Assembly (NCBI GenBank): GCA_000244995.1
Contig: CM001438.1
Location: 5,536,628 to 5,600,627, forward strand
Origin: Burkholderiales bacterium JOSHI_001
GTDB taxonomy: Bacteria > Pseudomonadota > Gammaproteobacteria > Burkholderiales > Burkholderiaceae_C
DNA: 64,000 bases
Direction: 5' to 3'
Below are positions 34,007-44,902 of the stretch, one piece after another (positions within the stretch are counted from its first letter, which is position 1; every line of letters begins with the position of its first letter). The notes below the pieces were generated by a model, which was given only the letters and a program-made list of their open reading frames with translations, searched no databases and was not told the origin of the DNA. The translations under genes and the position numbers were made by a program.

Positions 34007-35853
34007 GACTTCAGGCGCTGGCGGCGCAGCGCCATGTCCACGTCCACCATGTGCCACCACTCGTTCCAGAACAAGGGGCGCCGGAAGCCACTGACCCAGG
34101 GGTGCAGCAAGTCGGTGAACACCCGGTGGGCCTGCACCTTGTAGGGCATGTACGCCACCATGATGCGCTTGGCGCGTTCAACCAGCGCGTCGCGCTCGGG
34201 CCCGTCGGGCAGCGCCGCCACGCGGTCGTAGAGCTGGTCGAACTCCGGCAGCGAAAAGCGCGCCAGGTTGTTGTTGCCGGCCTGCGCGGTGTACAGGCTG
34301 GCCAGGGCGTCCTGGGCGTCGGGGCTGACCGCCGACGTGCCCAGCATCCACATCATCAGCTTGCCGGCTTCGGCGTTCTTCAGGTTCTCGGGCCACTGCC
34401 GGATTTCGAAGCGCACGCGCAGGCCCACCGCGTTCAGGCTTTTCTTGAACAGCTCGTTGTAGGCACGGTAGATCTGCTCGGGCTCGGTGGCCATCACCAG
34501 TTCCAGCGGCGACCCGTCGGGGCGCTCGCGCCAGCCGTCGCCGTCGCGGTCGGCGAAGCCGTACAGGTCCAGCAGCGAACGCGCCCGGGCCGGGTCGTGG
34601 TCGCCCATTTCGCTTTTCCACTTCGGGTCGTAGCCGCGGGTGTGCGGCATCACCAGCGACTGGCCCACCACGGCCTGGCCGCGGCGGATGTTGCGGATTT
34701 CCTCCACCGGGTCGTAGGCCAGGCTGATGGCGCGGCGCAGCGCCACCTGGGCCGGTGCCATGCCGCCGACCACCGGGTCCTGCATGTTGAAGTACATGAA
34801 GGCCAGGTCGGGCGTGAGCTGGGTGAAGGCCTGCACCCCCTTCTTGGCCAGGTGCGGCGCCAGCTTGCCGCCGGGAATGGCCACCGGCGCGAACTGGCTG
34901 GGCAGCTGCCCGGTCTGGCCGGCCAGGGCGTCCACCTCGGCATTCAGGAAGCTCAGCCACTCGGGCTGAAACTCCTCGACGATGCTCACGTCCACCTCGT
35001 CCACCATCGGCAGGCGGCGGCCCTTGAAGCGCGCCAGCAGGGCCTGGCCGGCGGCGTCGTCCGGCGCGGGCTCGGCCTCGTAGCGCACCTCGCGGTAGTG
35101 CGGGTTGCGCTCCAGCACGATCTTGCTGCTGCGGCGCCAGAACTTCAGCCGGAAGGGGCCCGTGCCCACCGGGTGTTCGCTGATCTTGTCGCCGTAGAAC
35201 TCCACCAACTCGCGCGCCACGCCGCCCAGCACATCGCTGGCGGCCAGCTTGAACAGCAACCGGGGCCGCGGCCGGTTCAGGGTGATGCGCAGGGTGTGGC
35301 TGTCGGGGGTCTGCAGGCCCTCGATCGGGGCGTCGTAGTCGAAGGGCTTCTTGCCTTTCAAGGCCGCCTGGCGCGCTTCGGCCAGGCCGATGATGCCCAT
35401 GTCGGCGATCTCGGCCTCCACCGGGCTGATGTTGGCCGGGTCCACCACCCGCTGCAGGGCGTAGATGTAGTCGCGCGCCACCAGCTCGCGCGGGCGGCCC
35501 TTGAAGGCCGGGTCGGGCGGAAAGAAGATGCCGCGCCTGAGCTTGATGGTCCAGGTGCGGAAGTCCTCGGACACCTGCGGCAGGCCGTCGGCCGTGAGCG
35601 GCTTGACCTTGGCCGGCCGGGCCAGGTGGTCGTAGGTGTAAAGCGCCTCGAAGATGTGGGCGGTGAGGGTGCGCGAATACAGGTCGGAGATGCGCGCCGG
35701 GTCCAGGCTGGTTTCGGCGCTCTGGAACAGCACGCGAAGCACCTTGCGTTCGCCTTCGCCGGCGGCGCTGGGCGCGCCCCAGGCCGCCGCCAGCGGCGCG
35801 GCGCCCAGGCCCTGCACCAGGCGGCGGCGGGTGTTGGAAGTCTTGTGGCTCAT
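34003..35853 (-). CDS. Peptide-type ABC transporter solute-binding protein, copy 3 of 4
   Basis: 616 residues. Signal sequence NTRRRLVQGLGAAPLAAAWG is Tat-like. Shared blocks: AETSLDPARISDLYSRTLTAHIFEALYTYDHLARP, FKGRPRELVARDYIYALQRVVDP, EHPVGTGPFRLKFW, FNMQDPVVGGMAPAQVALRRAISLAYD, FADRDGDGWRERPDGSP. The stop overlaps copy 2 by 4 bases. The start is 24 bases after the copy 4 stop, so the four genes and the synthetase form one transcription unit. Confidence 0.9.
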   Translation of the reverse strand: MSHKTSNTRRRLVQGLGAAPLAAAWGAPSAAGEGERKVLRVLFQSAETSLDPARISDLYSRTLTAHIFEALYTYDHLARPAKVKPLTADGLPQVSEDFRTWTIKLRRGIFFPPDPAFKGRPRELVARDYIYALQRVVDPANISPVEAEIADMGIIGLAEARQAALKGKKPFDYDAPIEGLQTPDSHTLRITLNRPRPRLLFKLAASDVLGGVARELVEFYGDKISEHPVGTGPFRLKFWRRSSKIVLERNPHYREVRYEAEPAPDDAAGQALLARFKGRRLPMVDEVDVSIVEEFQPEWLSFLNAEVDALAGQTGQLPSQFAPVAIPGGKLAPHLAKKGVQAFTQLTPDLAFMYFNMQDPVVGGMAPAQVALRRAISLAYDPVEEIRNIRRGQAVVGQSLVMPHTRGYDPKWKSEMGDHDPARARSLLDLYGFADRDGDGWRERPDGSPLELVMATEPEQIYRAYNELFKKSLNAVGLRVRFEIRQWPENLKNAEAGKLMMWMLGTSAVSPDAQDALASLYTAQAGNNNLARFSLPEFDQLYDRVAALPDGPERDALVERAKRIMVAYMPYKVQAHRVFTDLLHPWVSGFRRPLFWNEWWHMVDVDMALRRQRLKS

Positions 35854-35877
35854 GTCGGTCCGAAGGGGCCCGCCGCG

Positions 35878-37728
35878 TCAGCGCCGGCTGCGCCGGGCGC
35901 GTTCGGCGGGGTCCACGTCCAGGTATTTCCAGTAATCGCGCACGAACAGGTTGCGGTCGTGGCCCTTCACCCAGGGCTGGGTCAGGTCGGTCCAGATGCG
36001 GTGGGTGTGCACCTTGTAGGGCATGTAGGCAATCATCAGCCGTTTGGCCTCGTTGATGAGCGCCAGGCGTTCGGGTCCGTCGGGCAGCTGGCTCTGGCGC
36101 CGGTAAATCGCGTTGAAGGCCGGCAGGTCGAAGCGCGCGTGGTTGGCCTGGCCTTTGTTGGGGCCGTAGCCCAGGGCCAGCTGGGCTTCGGCGTCGGGCG
36201 CGGTGGCCGAAAAGTTGACGCCCCACATCATCAGCTTGCCCGCGCGGGACGCCTTCAGGTGTTCCGGCCACTGCCGGATGATGGGCTTGAAGCGCACGCC
36301 GATGGACCGGGTGTTGATGTGCCACTGCTCGTACAGCGCGCGGTACATGGCGTCGGACTGGGTGGCGTATTCAATCTCCAGCGGGCTGCCATCGGGCTGT
36401 TCGCGCCAGCCATCGCCGTCGCGGTCCACATAACCGTACAGGTCCAGCAGCGCATTGGCCTTGGCGCGGCTGAATTCCCCCATCTCGCTCTTGAAGTTCG
36501 GGTCGTAGCCCCAGGTCTCGGGCGCCACGATGGACTGCGCCACCACCGCCTGGCCGCGGCGCACCAGGTCGATTTCACGCTGCACGTCCTGCGCCAGCGC
36601 AATGGCGCGACGCAGGGCCACCTTTTCGGGCGTGTAGCCGCCGACCACCGGGTTCTCCATCGCGAAGTAGCTCACCGACACGTCGGCGCGCCGGTAGCGG
36701 ATCATCTGGATGCCGCGCTTGGCCAGGTGCGGTGCGAGCTGGTTGCCGGGAACGGCCACGCCGGTGAATTCCTCCGGCACGCGTTCGCAAAGATCCTGTT
36801 CTTCGTTCAGGAAGGTCAGCCAGCGCGGCTGCTGCTCTTCGATGATGGACACTTCCACGCGGTCGATCATCGGCAGGCGCCGGCCCTTGAACTGTCGTGC
36901 AATGGCCTCGCGGCGGGTGTCGCCGGCGGCCGGGTGTTCGTCGTACAGCACTTCGCGGTAGCCGGGGTTCTTCACCAGGGCGATCTTGCTGCTGCGCCGC
37001 CATTCGGCCAGCTGGAAGGGGCCGGTGCCCACCGGGTGCTCGCTGATCTTGTCGCCATAGTATTCCGCCACCTCGCGCGCCACTGCGCCCACGATGGAAG
37101 GTTCGGCAAAGGTGTGCAGCAGGCGCGGAGCGGGCTCGGCCAGGCGCAGCACGAAGCGGTAGCGGTCCAGCGCACGCAGGCCGGGCACCTCGCTGTCGTA
37201 GTCGAAGGGCGTCTTGCCGTCGGTGGCCTTCTTGCGCAGCGCGTCCATGCCCAGCAGCTTGAACTCTTCGAGCACGTAGAGCTTGCCGCTTTTCCAGCGC
37301 GGGTCGAAGTGGCGCTTCAGGCTGTAGACGTAGTCGGCCGCGGTGAGCTCGCGCCGCTGGCCCTTGAAGGCCGGGTCGTCCGCAAAGTAAATGCCGGGCT
37401 GGATGCGGAAGACGAAGTGGGTGAAGTCGGCCGACACCTCGGGCAGGGCGGCGGCGGTGTTGGTGCGGATGCGCACCGGCCGGGCCAGGAATTCGTACTC
37501 CAGCGGCGCCTCGAAGATGTTGGCCACCACCGTGTTGGAGTACAGGTCGGTCACCTGCGCGGGGTCGAAGCCGGATTCGGCGGCGGGGAAGGCATAGCGC
37601 AGCAGTTTGGTGCCGGCGCTTGCGGCGCCGGCGGACGCGGGGGCCGCGGCCGAAGCCGGGGCGGCGCCGGCCGCGCAGCCCGCCAGCAACAGGCTCGTGG
37701 CCAGCGCCAGCAACGGGAATCGGGTCAT
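35878..37728 (-). CDS. Peptide-type ABC transporter solute-binding lipoprotein, copy 4 of 4 (first in operon)
   Basis: 616 residues from ATG 37728 (AGGTGA just upstream); a GTG three codons earlier is an alternative. Unlike its three paralogues, it has a lipoprotein signal with lipobox LLAGC (LALATSLLLAGC), so it should be membrane-anchored. Shared blocks include EHPVGTGPFQLAEW, FAMENPVVGGYTPEKVALRRAIALAQD and YVDRDGDGWREQPDGSP. The C-terminus is basic (ERARRSRR) and lacks the EWWHMVDVD ending of the others. It is divergent from the permease genes; the 176-base gap between them must hold both promoters. Confidence 0.9.
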   Translation of the reverse strand: MTRFPLLALATSLLLAGCAAGAAPASAAAPASAGAASAGTKLLRYAFPAAESGFDPAQVTDLYSNTVVANIFEAPLEYEFLARPVRIRTNTAAALPEVSADFTHFVFRIQPGIYFADDPAFKGQRRELTAADYVYSLKRHFDPRWKSGKLYVLEEFKLLGMDALRKKATDGKTPFDYDSEVPGLRALDRYRFVLRLAEPAPRLLHTFAEPSIVGAVAREVAEYYGDKISEHPVGTGPFQLAEWRRSSKIALVKNPGYREVLYDEHPAAGDTRREAIARQFKGRRLPMIDRVEVSIIEEQQPRWLTFLNEEQDLCERVPEEFTGVAVPGNQLAPHLAKRGIQMIRYRRADVSVSYFAMENPVVGGYTPEKVALRRAIALAQDVQREIDLVRRGQAVVAQSIVAPETWGYDPNFKSEMGEFSRAKANALLDLYGYVDRDGDGWREQPDGSPLEIEYATQSDAMYRALYEQWHINTRSIGVRFKPIIRQWPEHLKASRAGKLMMWGVNFSATAPDAEAQLALGYGPNKGQANHARFDLPAFNAIYRRQSQLPDGPERLALINEAKRLMIAYMPYKVHTHRIWTDLTQPWVKGHDRNLFVRDYWKYLDVDPAERARRSRR

Positions 37729-37904
37729 CGTGCTCACCTGGGATGCCAGCGCAGTCTAGCCGCGGCCCACCCCCTGCGCCTCGGGGAAAGACCCCGCCGG
37801 CACGGGGTTTGCGATAGCGCAGCCCGCGGTGACGCGAGCCCTACACTCGCGCCACCTGAATCGTTTCCAGGGTCTGCCGGCCTGCGCGGCGCCCTCCACC
37901 GTTG

Positions 37905-38843
37905 ATGTTGGCCTACCTCATTCGACGCATCTGGCAGATGGTGCCCACGCTCATCGGCGTGGTGGTGCTGGTGTTCGTGCTGTTCAAGTTCTTCGGTTCC
38001 GACCCGGCCATCATCCTGGGCGGGCTGAACGCCACGCAGGACCAGATCGCGGCCATCCGCACGCAACTGGGGCTGGACCAACCCTGGTGGGTGCAGCTGG
38101 GCATCTTCCTGAAGCAGATCGTCACCTTCGACTGGGGCAAGAGCTGGGCCACCAACGAAAGCGTGGCGCACATGTTCGCCACCCGCATCCCGGCCACGCT
38201 GACGGTGATGATTCCCATCCTGGTGCTGGACACCCTGATCGCCATTCCCATCGCGCTGGGCGTGGCCTATGTGCGGGGCTCGCTCACCGACCGCGCGCTG
38301 ATGGTCATCACCACCGTCGCGCTGTCAATCTCGCTGCTGGTCTACATCATCCTGGGGCAGTACCTGTTCGGCTTCCAGCTGGGCTGGTTCCCGGTGCAGG
38401 GCTGGAGCGATTCGCTGTGGACCAACCTCAGCACCTACGTGCCGCTGCCGGTGATGCTGGCGGTGCTGGTGGGCATCTCGCCGCAGACGCGCCTGTACCG
38501 CAGCTTCTTCCTGGACGAACTGGGCCACGACTACGTGCGCACCGCGCGCGCCAAGGGCCTGACCGAGGGCACGGTGCTCTACAAGCACGTGATGCGCAAC
38601 GCCATGATCCCCATCCTCACCAACATCGGCTACAACCTGCCGGGCTACTTCCTGGGGTCCTTCCTGATCGAGGTGTTCTTCTCCATCCCCGGCCTGGGGC
38701 GTGAGGTGCTGCTGGCGGTGAACCGCGGCGACTACCCCGTGATCCAGGCCACCACGGTCTACCTGGCCGCACTGACCATGCTGATCAACCTGGCCACCGA
38801 CCTGCTGTACAAGGTCGTCGATCCCCGGGTGGTGCTGCGATGA
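37905..38843 (+). CDS. Peptide-type ABC transporter permease (DppB/YejB-like)
   Basis: 312 residues from ATG 37905; a TTG lies one codon upstream. The N-terminal helix MLAYLIRRIWQMVPTLIGVVVLVFVLFKFF and DPAIILGGLNATQDQIAAIRTQLGLD are family-typical. The EAA loop LDELGHDYVRTARAKGL contacts the ATPase. Several membrane helices follow, with a C-terminal VNRGDYPVIQATTVYLAALTMLINLATDLLYKVVDPRV. The stop overlaps the next permease start by 4 bases. It should partner the four solute-binding proteins encoded divergently. Confidence 0.94.
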   Translation: MLAYLIRRIWQMVPTLIGVVVLVFVLFKFFGSDPAIILGGLNATQDQIAAIRTQLGLDQPWWVQLGIFLKQIVTFDWGKSWATNESVAHMFATRIPATLTVMIPILVLDTLIAIPIALGVAYVRGSLTDRALMVITTVALSISLLVYIILGQYLFGFQLGWFPVQGWSDSLWTNLSTYVPLPVMLAVLVGISPQTRLYRSFFLDELGHDYVRTARAKGLTEGTVLYKHVMRNAMIPILTNIGYNLPGYFLGSFLIEVFFSIPGLGREVLLAVNRGDYPVIQATTVYLAALTMLINLATDLLYKVVDPRVVLR

Positions 38844-39888
38844 GCGCCGCCGTGCAAGCCGGCACCGGGCCCGTGGTGCAGCGAAGCGAAGGCGTGTGGC
38901 TGGCCGGCTGGCACCGCTACAAGAGCGACCGGGTGGGCATGGTGGCGCTGGCCATCGTGGCGGCCTTCCTGGTGCTGATTGCGCTGTCCGCCGTGGGCCT
39001 GGTGGCCAGCGGCTGGCAGAAGGAAGTGGGCGTGCCCAATGCGCCGCCCAGCTTCCTGGGGCCGCGCGCGGCCGAGGCTGAAAGCGCGATCGAGTCGCCC
39101 AAGGGGCCGAACGTGGACCTCTCCGACATCGACCCGCTGGCGCCACGCTACAAGGAATGGGCCGAACGCGCCGCGCAGATGAAGACGGTGGAAGAGGTCA
39201 AGCTCGACACCCTGCCTTTCGGCGGCGACCGCCTGGGCCGCGACGTGCTGGCCAAGGCGGTGAAGGGCACCGAAGTGTCGGTGTTCGTGGGCGTGCTGTC
39301 GGCGGTGCTGGCCACCTTCATCGGCACGGCGCTGGGCGCCTTTGCCGGCTTCTTCGGCCGCTGGGTCGATGACTTCCTGGAGTGGCTGTACAACGTGTTC
39401 ACCGCCATTCCCGAGATCCTGCTCATCTTCGCCTTCGCGGCGGTGTTCGGCCGCGGCATCGGCACCGTGGTGCTGATCCTGGGGCTGACCGGCTGGGCCG
39501 GGGTGTACCGCCAGGTGCGGGCCGAATTCATCAAGCACCGCAGCCGCGAGTACGTGCGCGCGGCCGAGGCCATTGGTGCCAGCACCTCGTCGCGCATGTT
39601 CCGCCACATCCTGCCCAACGTCAGCCACGTGGTGCTGGTGCGCATGAGCCTGCTGGTGGTGGGCTTCATCAAGACCGAGGTCATCCTGTCCTACCTGGGC
39701 CTGGGCGTGCCGGTGGACAAGGTCAGCTGGGGCACCATGCTGGCCGAGGCGCAAAGCGAGCTGATCCTGGGCCACTGGTGGCAGCTGGTGGCGGCCACGG
39801 TCTTCATGGCGGTGTTCGTCACGGCGTTTGCGCTGATGGCCGACGCCTGGCGCGACGCGCTGGACCCCAAGCTGCGGGGGGCCGAGTG

Positions 39889-39889
<1 letters not shown>
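38840..39889 (+). CDS. Peptide-type ABC transporter permease (DppC/YejE-like) with extended periplasmic loop
   Basis: 349 residues, about 50 more than a usual DppC. The extra length is a charged loop after the first helix (about residues 60-125, with PNAPPSFLGPRAAEAESA and PLAPRYKEWAERAAQMKTVEEVKLD), which should be periplasmic. After it come GGDRLGRDVLAKAVKGTEVS, membrane helices, and the EAA loop SREYVRAAEAIGAS. The C-terminus DAWRDALDPKLRGAE is standard. The loop may contact the 617-residue binding proteins (inference). The stop shares its last base with the start of the ATPase gene. Confidence 0.93.
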
Positions 39890-41577
<1,688 letters not shown>

Positions 41578-41693
41578 GGGGCGTCCCGCCCCGGGTTTCG
41601 CCCTGGGGCACAGGCGCCCTCAACGTGTCTGGTCGTACCTGTAAGTGAGTGTTGCGGCAGCCGCCGAAGGGCGGCAGCATGACGGGGTTGGGA

Positions 41694-41709
41694 CGTGACG
41701 GTCGTCACG
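41694..41709. promoter_or_regulatory. Palindrome CGTGACG-GT-CGTCACG
   Basis: A perfect 7-base inverted repeat with a 2-base spacer lies 95 bases before the first of two small genes. It could be an operator for a dimeric regulator; nothing identifies the regulator. Confidence 0.4.
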
Positions 41710-41803
41710 CGCGGAACCCGGAACAGGGCTGGCATGTTTGCTGCGCTGTACGGGTTCCAGCGCGGGGCACCCCCTGCGCACTGCCCGACAGGAGCCTCGC
41801 CCC

Positions 41804-42052
41804 ATGACCCCGCACGCCATGCCCCGCAGCCGCCGCATCCGCCCTGCCGCCTTCGCGCTGCACGGTGGCGCTTCGTCGATGCTGCGCCTGACGCAAGCGG
41901 CCGCCCCGCGCCTGCCCACCGGCGAAGGCCTGGCCCGCTGGGTCCAGCGCGCCGCGGGCGCGATGGCCGCCGACATGGTGGCCATTGGCGATCATTCATC
42001 CACTGCGCTGGTCACGCCGCTGGCGCCCAGCGGCGCGCTGTCCTGGCGCTGA
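41804..42052 (+). CDS. Small hypothetical protein (82 aa)
   Basis: ATG 41804 follows GGAG at about 9 bases. The codons show the strong G/C third-position bias of real genes in this genome. The product starts MTPHAMPRSRRIRPAAFALHG, is Arg-rich near the N-terminus and Ala-rich in the middle, and contains GEGLARWVQRAAGAMAADMVAIGD. It has no signal peptide or transmembrane helix that I trust. It is followed after 9 bases by another small gene, so the two probably form an operon. No family recognised. Confidence 0.5.
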   Translation: MTPHAMPRSRRIRPAAFALHGGASSMLRLTQAAAPRLPTGEGLARWVQRAAGAMAADMVAIGDHSSTALVTPLAPSGALSWR

Positions 42053-42061
42053 AAAGGTCCC

Positions 42062-42298
42062 ATGTCCCTGAAGTCGCTGCTGGAAATGTTGAACACCCAC
42101 CGCGTGCTGCCCGAGGCGGCCGCGGCGGCCCTGCCCGCAGCAACCCAGGCGACCAGCACCGGGCCGCGCGTGATGCGCCGCGCCCTGCCCAGCCGCGGCG
42201 CCACGCAGCGCCAGCTGGAACTTGATTTCCGCCCCGGCTCCCGCGGCCGGGGGCCGGCACCGGCCAGCGCCGATGCCGCCCAGGACGACAAGGGTTGA
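42062..42298 (+). CDS. Small hypothetical protein (78 aa)
   Basis: ATG 42062 lies 5 bases after AAAAGG. The product starts MSLKSLLEMLNTHRVLPEAAAAALPA, an amphipathic helix, and continues with a basic RRALPSRGATQRQLELDFRPGSRGRG segment; the tail is polar. GC3 bias supports coding. It is probably co-transcribed with the preceding small gene. A large hairpin with a T-run follows (42306-42377). Function unknown. Confidence 0.5.
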   Translation: MSLKSLLEMLNTHRVLPEAAAAALPAATQATSTGPRVMRRALPSRGATQRQLELDFRPGSRGRGPAPASADAAQDDKG

Positions 42299-42305
42299 CG
42301 TCCAA

Positions 42306-42377
42306 GGGAAGCGGGCCGGCCTGGGGGTTTTGAGCGAGCGCCCCGGGCACCCAACGGTCCCGCTTCCCGTCCTTTTT
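42306..42377 (+). terminator. Probable rho-independent terminator with a long stem
   Basis: A perfect 10-base inverted repeat GGGAAGCGGG (42306-42315) / CCCGCTTCCC (42359-42368), with further complementary G/C runs inside, is followed by GTCCTTTTT. It lies 8 bases after the small gene's stop and abuts the stop of the convergent histidine kinase. Confidence 0.55.
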
Positions 42378-44749
42378 CAGCCCCCCCCCAGCGCCGCGCC
42401 AGCCGGCTGCGGCGGTTCCGGCACATAGGGCTGCAAGACCCGCAGCAATTCCAGGTGGTGCACCGGCTTGGGCAGGAAGCTGCGCATGCCGGCGGCCAGG
42501 GCGGCTTCGCGCTCGTGGTCCAGGGCTGCGGCGGTGAGGGCCACCACCGGCAGCGCGGCCGTGCGAGCGTCGTTCAACAAGGCGCGGGCGGCGGTGGCGC
42601 CGTCCATCTCGGGCATGTGCAGGTCCATCAGCACCACATGCAGCTCGGCCGCCAGCGCCAGCGCGCGCTGCACCGCCTGCACCCCGTTTTCAGCCTGTTC
42701 CACCCGCGCGCCCATGCGCAGCAGCATCTGCTCGGTGATGAGCATGTTGATCGGGTTGTCCTCGGCCACCAGCGCCACCAGCCCGGCCAGGGGCTGGGGG
42801 TGGTTGGGCTCCACACGCAGCGCTGTCGCCGTCACGGCGGGCAGCGGCAGTTCGGCCCAGAACAGCGAGCCCTGCCCCGGCGTGCTGCTCATGCCCACGC
42901 GCCCGCCCATCAGGCGCGCCAGCTCGCGGCAGATGGACAGGCCCAGGCCGCTGCCGCCGTAGCGCCGCGTGGTGGAGCTGTCGGCCTGCGAGAAGGGCTG
43001 GAACAGCCGGGCCTGCGCCTCGGGCGCGATGCCGATGCCGCTGTCCTGCACCTCCAGCCGCAGCAGGGGCGCGTCCAGCGGCAGCACCCGCAGCCTGAGG
43101 CCGCCGCGCTCGGTGAACTTCACCGCATTGCCCAGGTAGTTGGCCAGGATCTGGCGCAGCCGCTGGGCGTCGCCGCGCACCTGGGGCGGCACCTCGGGGG
43201 CGATGTGCGCGTGCAGGCTCAGGCCCTTGGCTTCGCACAGCGCGCGGTGGCTGGCGGCCACTGCCTGCAGCAAGGCGTGCAGGTCGAAGGGCTCGTGCTC
43301 CACCTGCAGCTTGTCGGCTTCGATGCGCGACAGGTCCAGCACGTCGGTGACGATGCCGCCCAGCGCCTCGGACGCATCGATCAGGTGGCCCAGGTAGTGG
43401 CGGCGCCGGGCGTGGTCGTTTTCGGGCGTGTCGCGCAGCAGCTCGGCCAGGCCCAGCACGCCGTTCAGCGGGGTGCGGATCTCGTGGCTCATGCTGGCCA
43501 GGAAGGCGCTCTTGGCGTGGCTGGCGGCTTCGGCCTGCTGCTTGGCCCGTGCCAGCGCGTGTTCGGCCTCGTGCCGGGTGGTCACGTCGTTCACCACCCA
43601 GATGCTGCCGCCGGCCACCGGTTCGGCCGGGTCCATGGCGGCACCGCGCAGCTGCACCAGCAGGGCGCTGCCATCGGCGCGTTCGGTCCAGCGCTCCACC
43701 TCGTAGACCTCACCGCGCGCCAGCGCAGGGTCGGCCAGGGCCACGAAGTCGGCGTGGTGCCCGTCGCTGCGAAACAAGCTGGCGGTGGCCTGACCCGCCA
43801 GCGACCCCGCCGGGCGGCCGAACATGCGTTCCAGCTGCGGGTTGACGCGCACGAAGCGGCCGTCGCGCACCAGCGCGATGCCCACCGACGCGTGGTTGAC
43901 GATGGCTTCGCTCTCCACGCGGGCATGCTCGCTGTCGGTGATGTCGCGGGTGGTGATCACCGCCACCGGCTCGCCGTTCCAGTCGAAGGCGGCGGCGGTG
44001 ATCAGCACCTCGCGCGGCGCGCCTTCGCGCGGGTAGATGCGCGAGCGCAGGTCGCGCACCCAGCCGCTGGCCCGCAGCGACTGGGCCAGGCGCGGGGCTT
44101 CCTGGGGGTCGCGCCACAGGCCCAGGCCGAAAGCGCTGCGTCCCAGCAACTGCGCCTGCGGCCAGCCGCTCAGGCGCTCGAAGCCGGGGTTGACCATCAG
44201 CTGGCGGCCGGTGCTCAGGCTGGCCACGCAGATGGCGTCGGGGGACAACTGCACCAGCCGGTCCAACATGGCCTGCGAGCGCAGGCGTTCACGCTCGGCC
44301 GCGCGCTCGGTGGTGACATTGCGGCCCACGCCCCACCAGCCGGTCAGCTGGCCGGCCGCGTCCAGCACCGGCACGCCGCTGAGCACCACCTCCAGCAGCA
44401 CGCCGTCGGCGCAGCGGTAGCGGGTGAGCAGGTGGCGAAACGGCAGCCGCGCAGCCAGCGCCAGGGCCAGCACCTGGTCGTCGTCCTGAAGCACCGCGCC
44501 GCCGTCGGAGCCGGCGCGCAGGAACTCGTCCACGCTGCGGCCGGTGTGTTCGGCGAAGGCGGGCGACAGGCCGCGCAGCCGGCCGTCGGGGTCGGACTCC
44601 CAGGTCCAGTCGCTGGCGATGCGCACCAGGTCGGCCTGGCGTTGCTCCTGTTGCTGCGCCCGGCGCAGCGCCGAGCGCAGGCGCAACAGCGCCGCGACCA
44701 AGGCCAGGGCCAACAGCAGCAGCAGCGGCAATGCGGACAACACGGTCAT
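42377..44749 (-). CDS. Membrane hybrid histidine kinase (PAS repeats, HisKA, HATPase, receiver)
   Basis: 790 residues from ATG 44749; an earlier in-frame TTG is less likely. One N-terminal membrane helix (about 5-24) is followed by PAS-type sensor domains with PAC motifs, for example [36 protein letters not shown] and [25 protein letters not shown]. HisKA contains the phosphorylated His in [20 protein letters not shown]. The ATPase has NAVKFTERG (N box), DSGIGI (G1), FSQADSST and GGSGLGLSI (G2). A C-terminal receiver has AEDNPIN, the acceptor Asp in [11 protein letters not shown], and a Lys in LPKP. No separate response regulator is adjacent, so the phosphorelay partner is elsewhere. Confidence 0.94.
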   Translation of the reverse strand: MTVLSALPLLLLLALALVAALLRLRSALRRAQQQEQRQADLVRIASDWTWESDPDGRLRGLSPAFAEHTGRSVDEFLRAGSDGGAVLQDDDQVLALALAARLPFRHLLTRYRCADGVLLEVVLSGVPVLDAAGQLTGWWGVGRNVTTERAAERERLRSQAMLDRLVQLSPDAICVASLSTGRQLMVNPGFERLSGWPQAQLLGRSAFGLGLWRDPQEAPRLAQSLRASGWVRDLRSRIYPREGAPREVLITAAAFDWNGEPVAVITTRDITDSEHARVESEAIVNHASVGIALVRDGRFVRVNPQLERMFGRPAGSLAGQATASLFRSDGHHADFVALADPALARGEVYEVERWTERADGSALLVQLRGAAMDPAEPVAGGSIWVVNDVTTRHEAEHALARAKQQAEAASHAKSAFLASMSHEIRTPLNGVLGLAELLRDTPENDHARRRHYLGHLIDASEALGGIVTDVLDLSRIEADKLQVEHEPFDLHALLQAVAASHRALCEAKGLSLHAHIAPEVPPQVRGDAQRLRQILANYLGNAVKFTERGGLRLRVLPLDAPLLRLEVQDSGIGIAPEAQARLFQPFSQADSSTTRRYGGSGLGLSICRELARLMGGRVGMSSTPGQGSLFWAELPLPAVTATALRVEPNHPQPLAGLVALVAEDNPINMLITEQMLLRMGARVEQAENGVQAVQRALALAAELHVVLMDLHMPEMDGATAARALLNDARTAALPVVALTAAALDHEREAALAAGMRSFLPKPVHHLELLRVLQPYVPEPPQPAGAALGGG

Positions 44750-44902
44750 GGCATGCGGACGCAAGCGCGTCGGCGGAAGCGCATCTTAGAACCAGGGCCC
44801 GCCATGGGTTGACCCCTAGGCGCCATGTCGCCGCAGCGCTGCCTGCCGCACCCTGGCCTGGGGCACACTGGACGCATCCGCTTCAACCCTTGACGCCGCC
44901 GC

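Noticed and set aside
34051..37905. A 1284-codon plus-strand frame antisense to two binding-protein genes
   Set aside because: Repetitive HQxxVHHR-type composition mirrors the paralogous genes on the other strand; no start signal.
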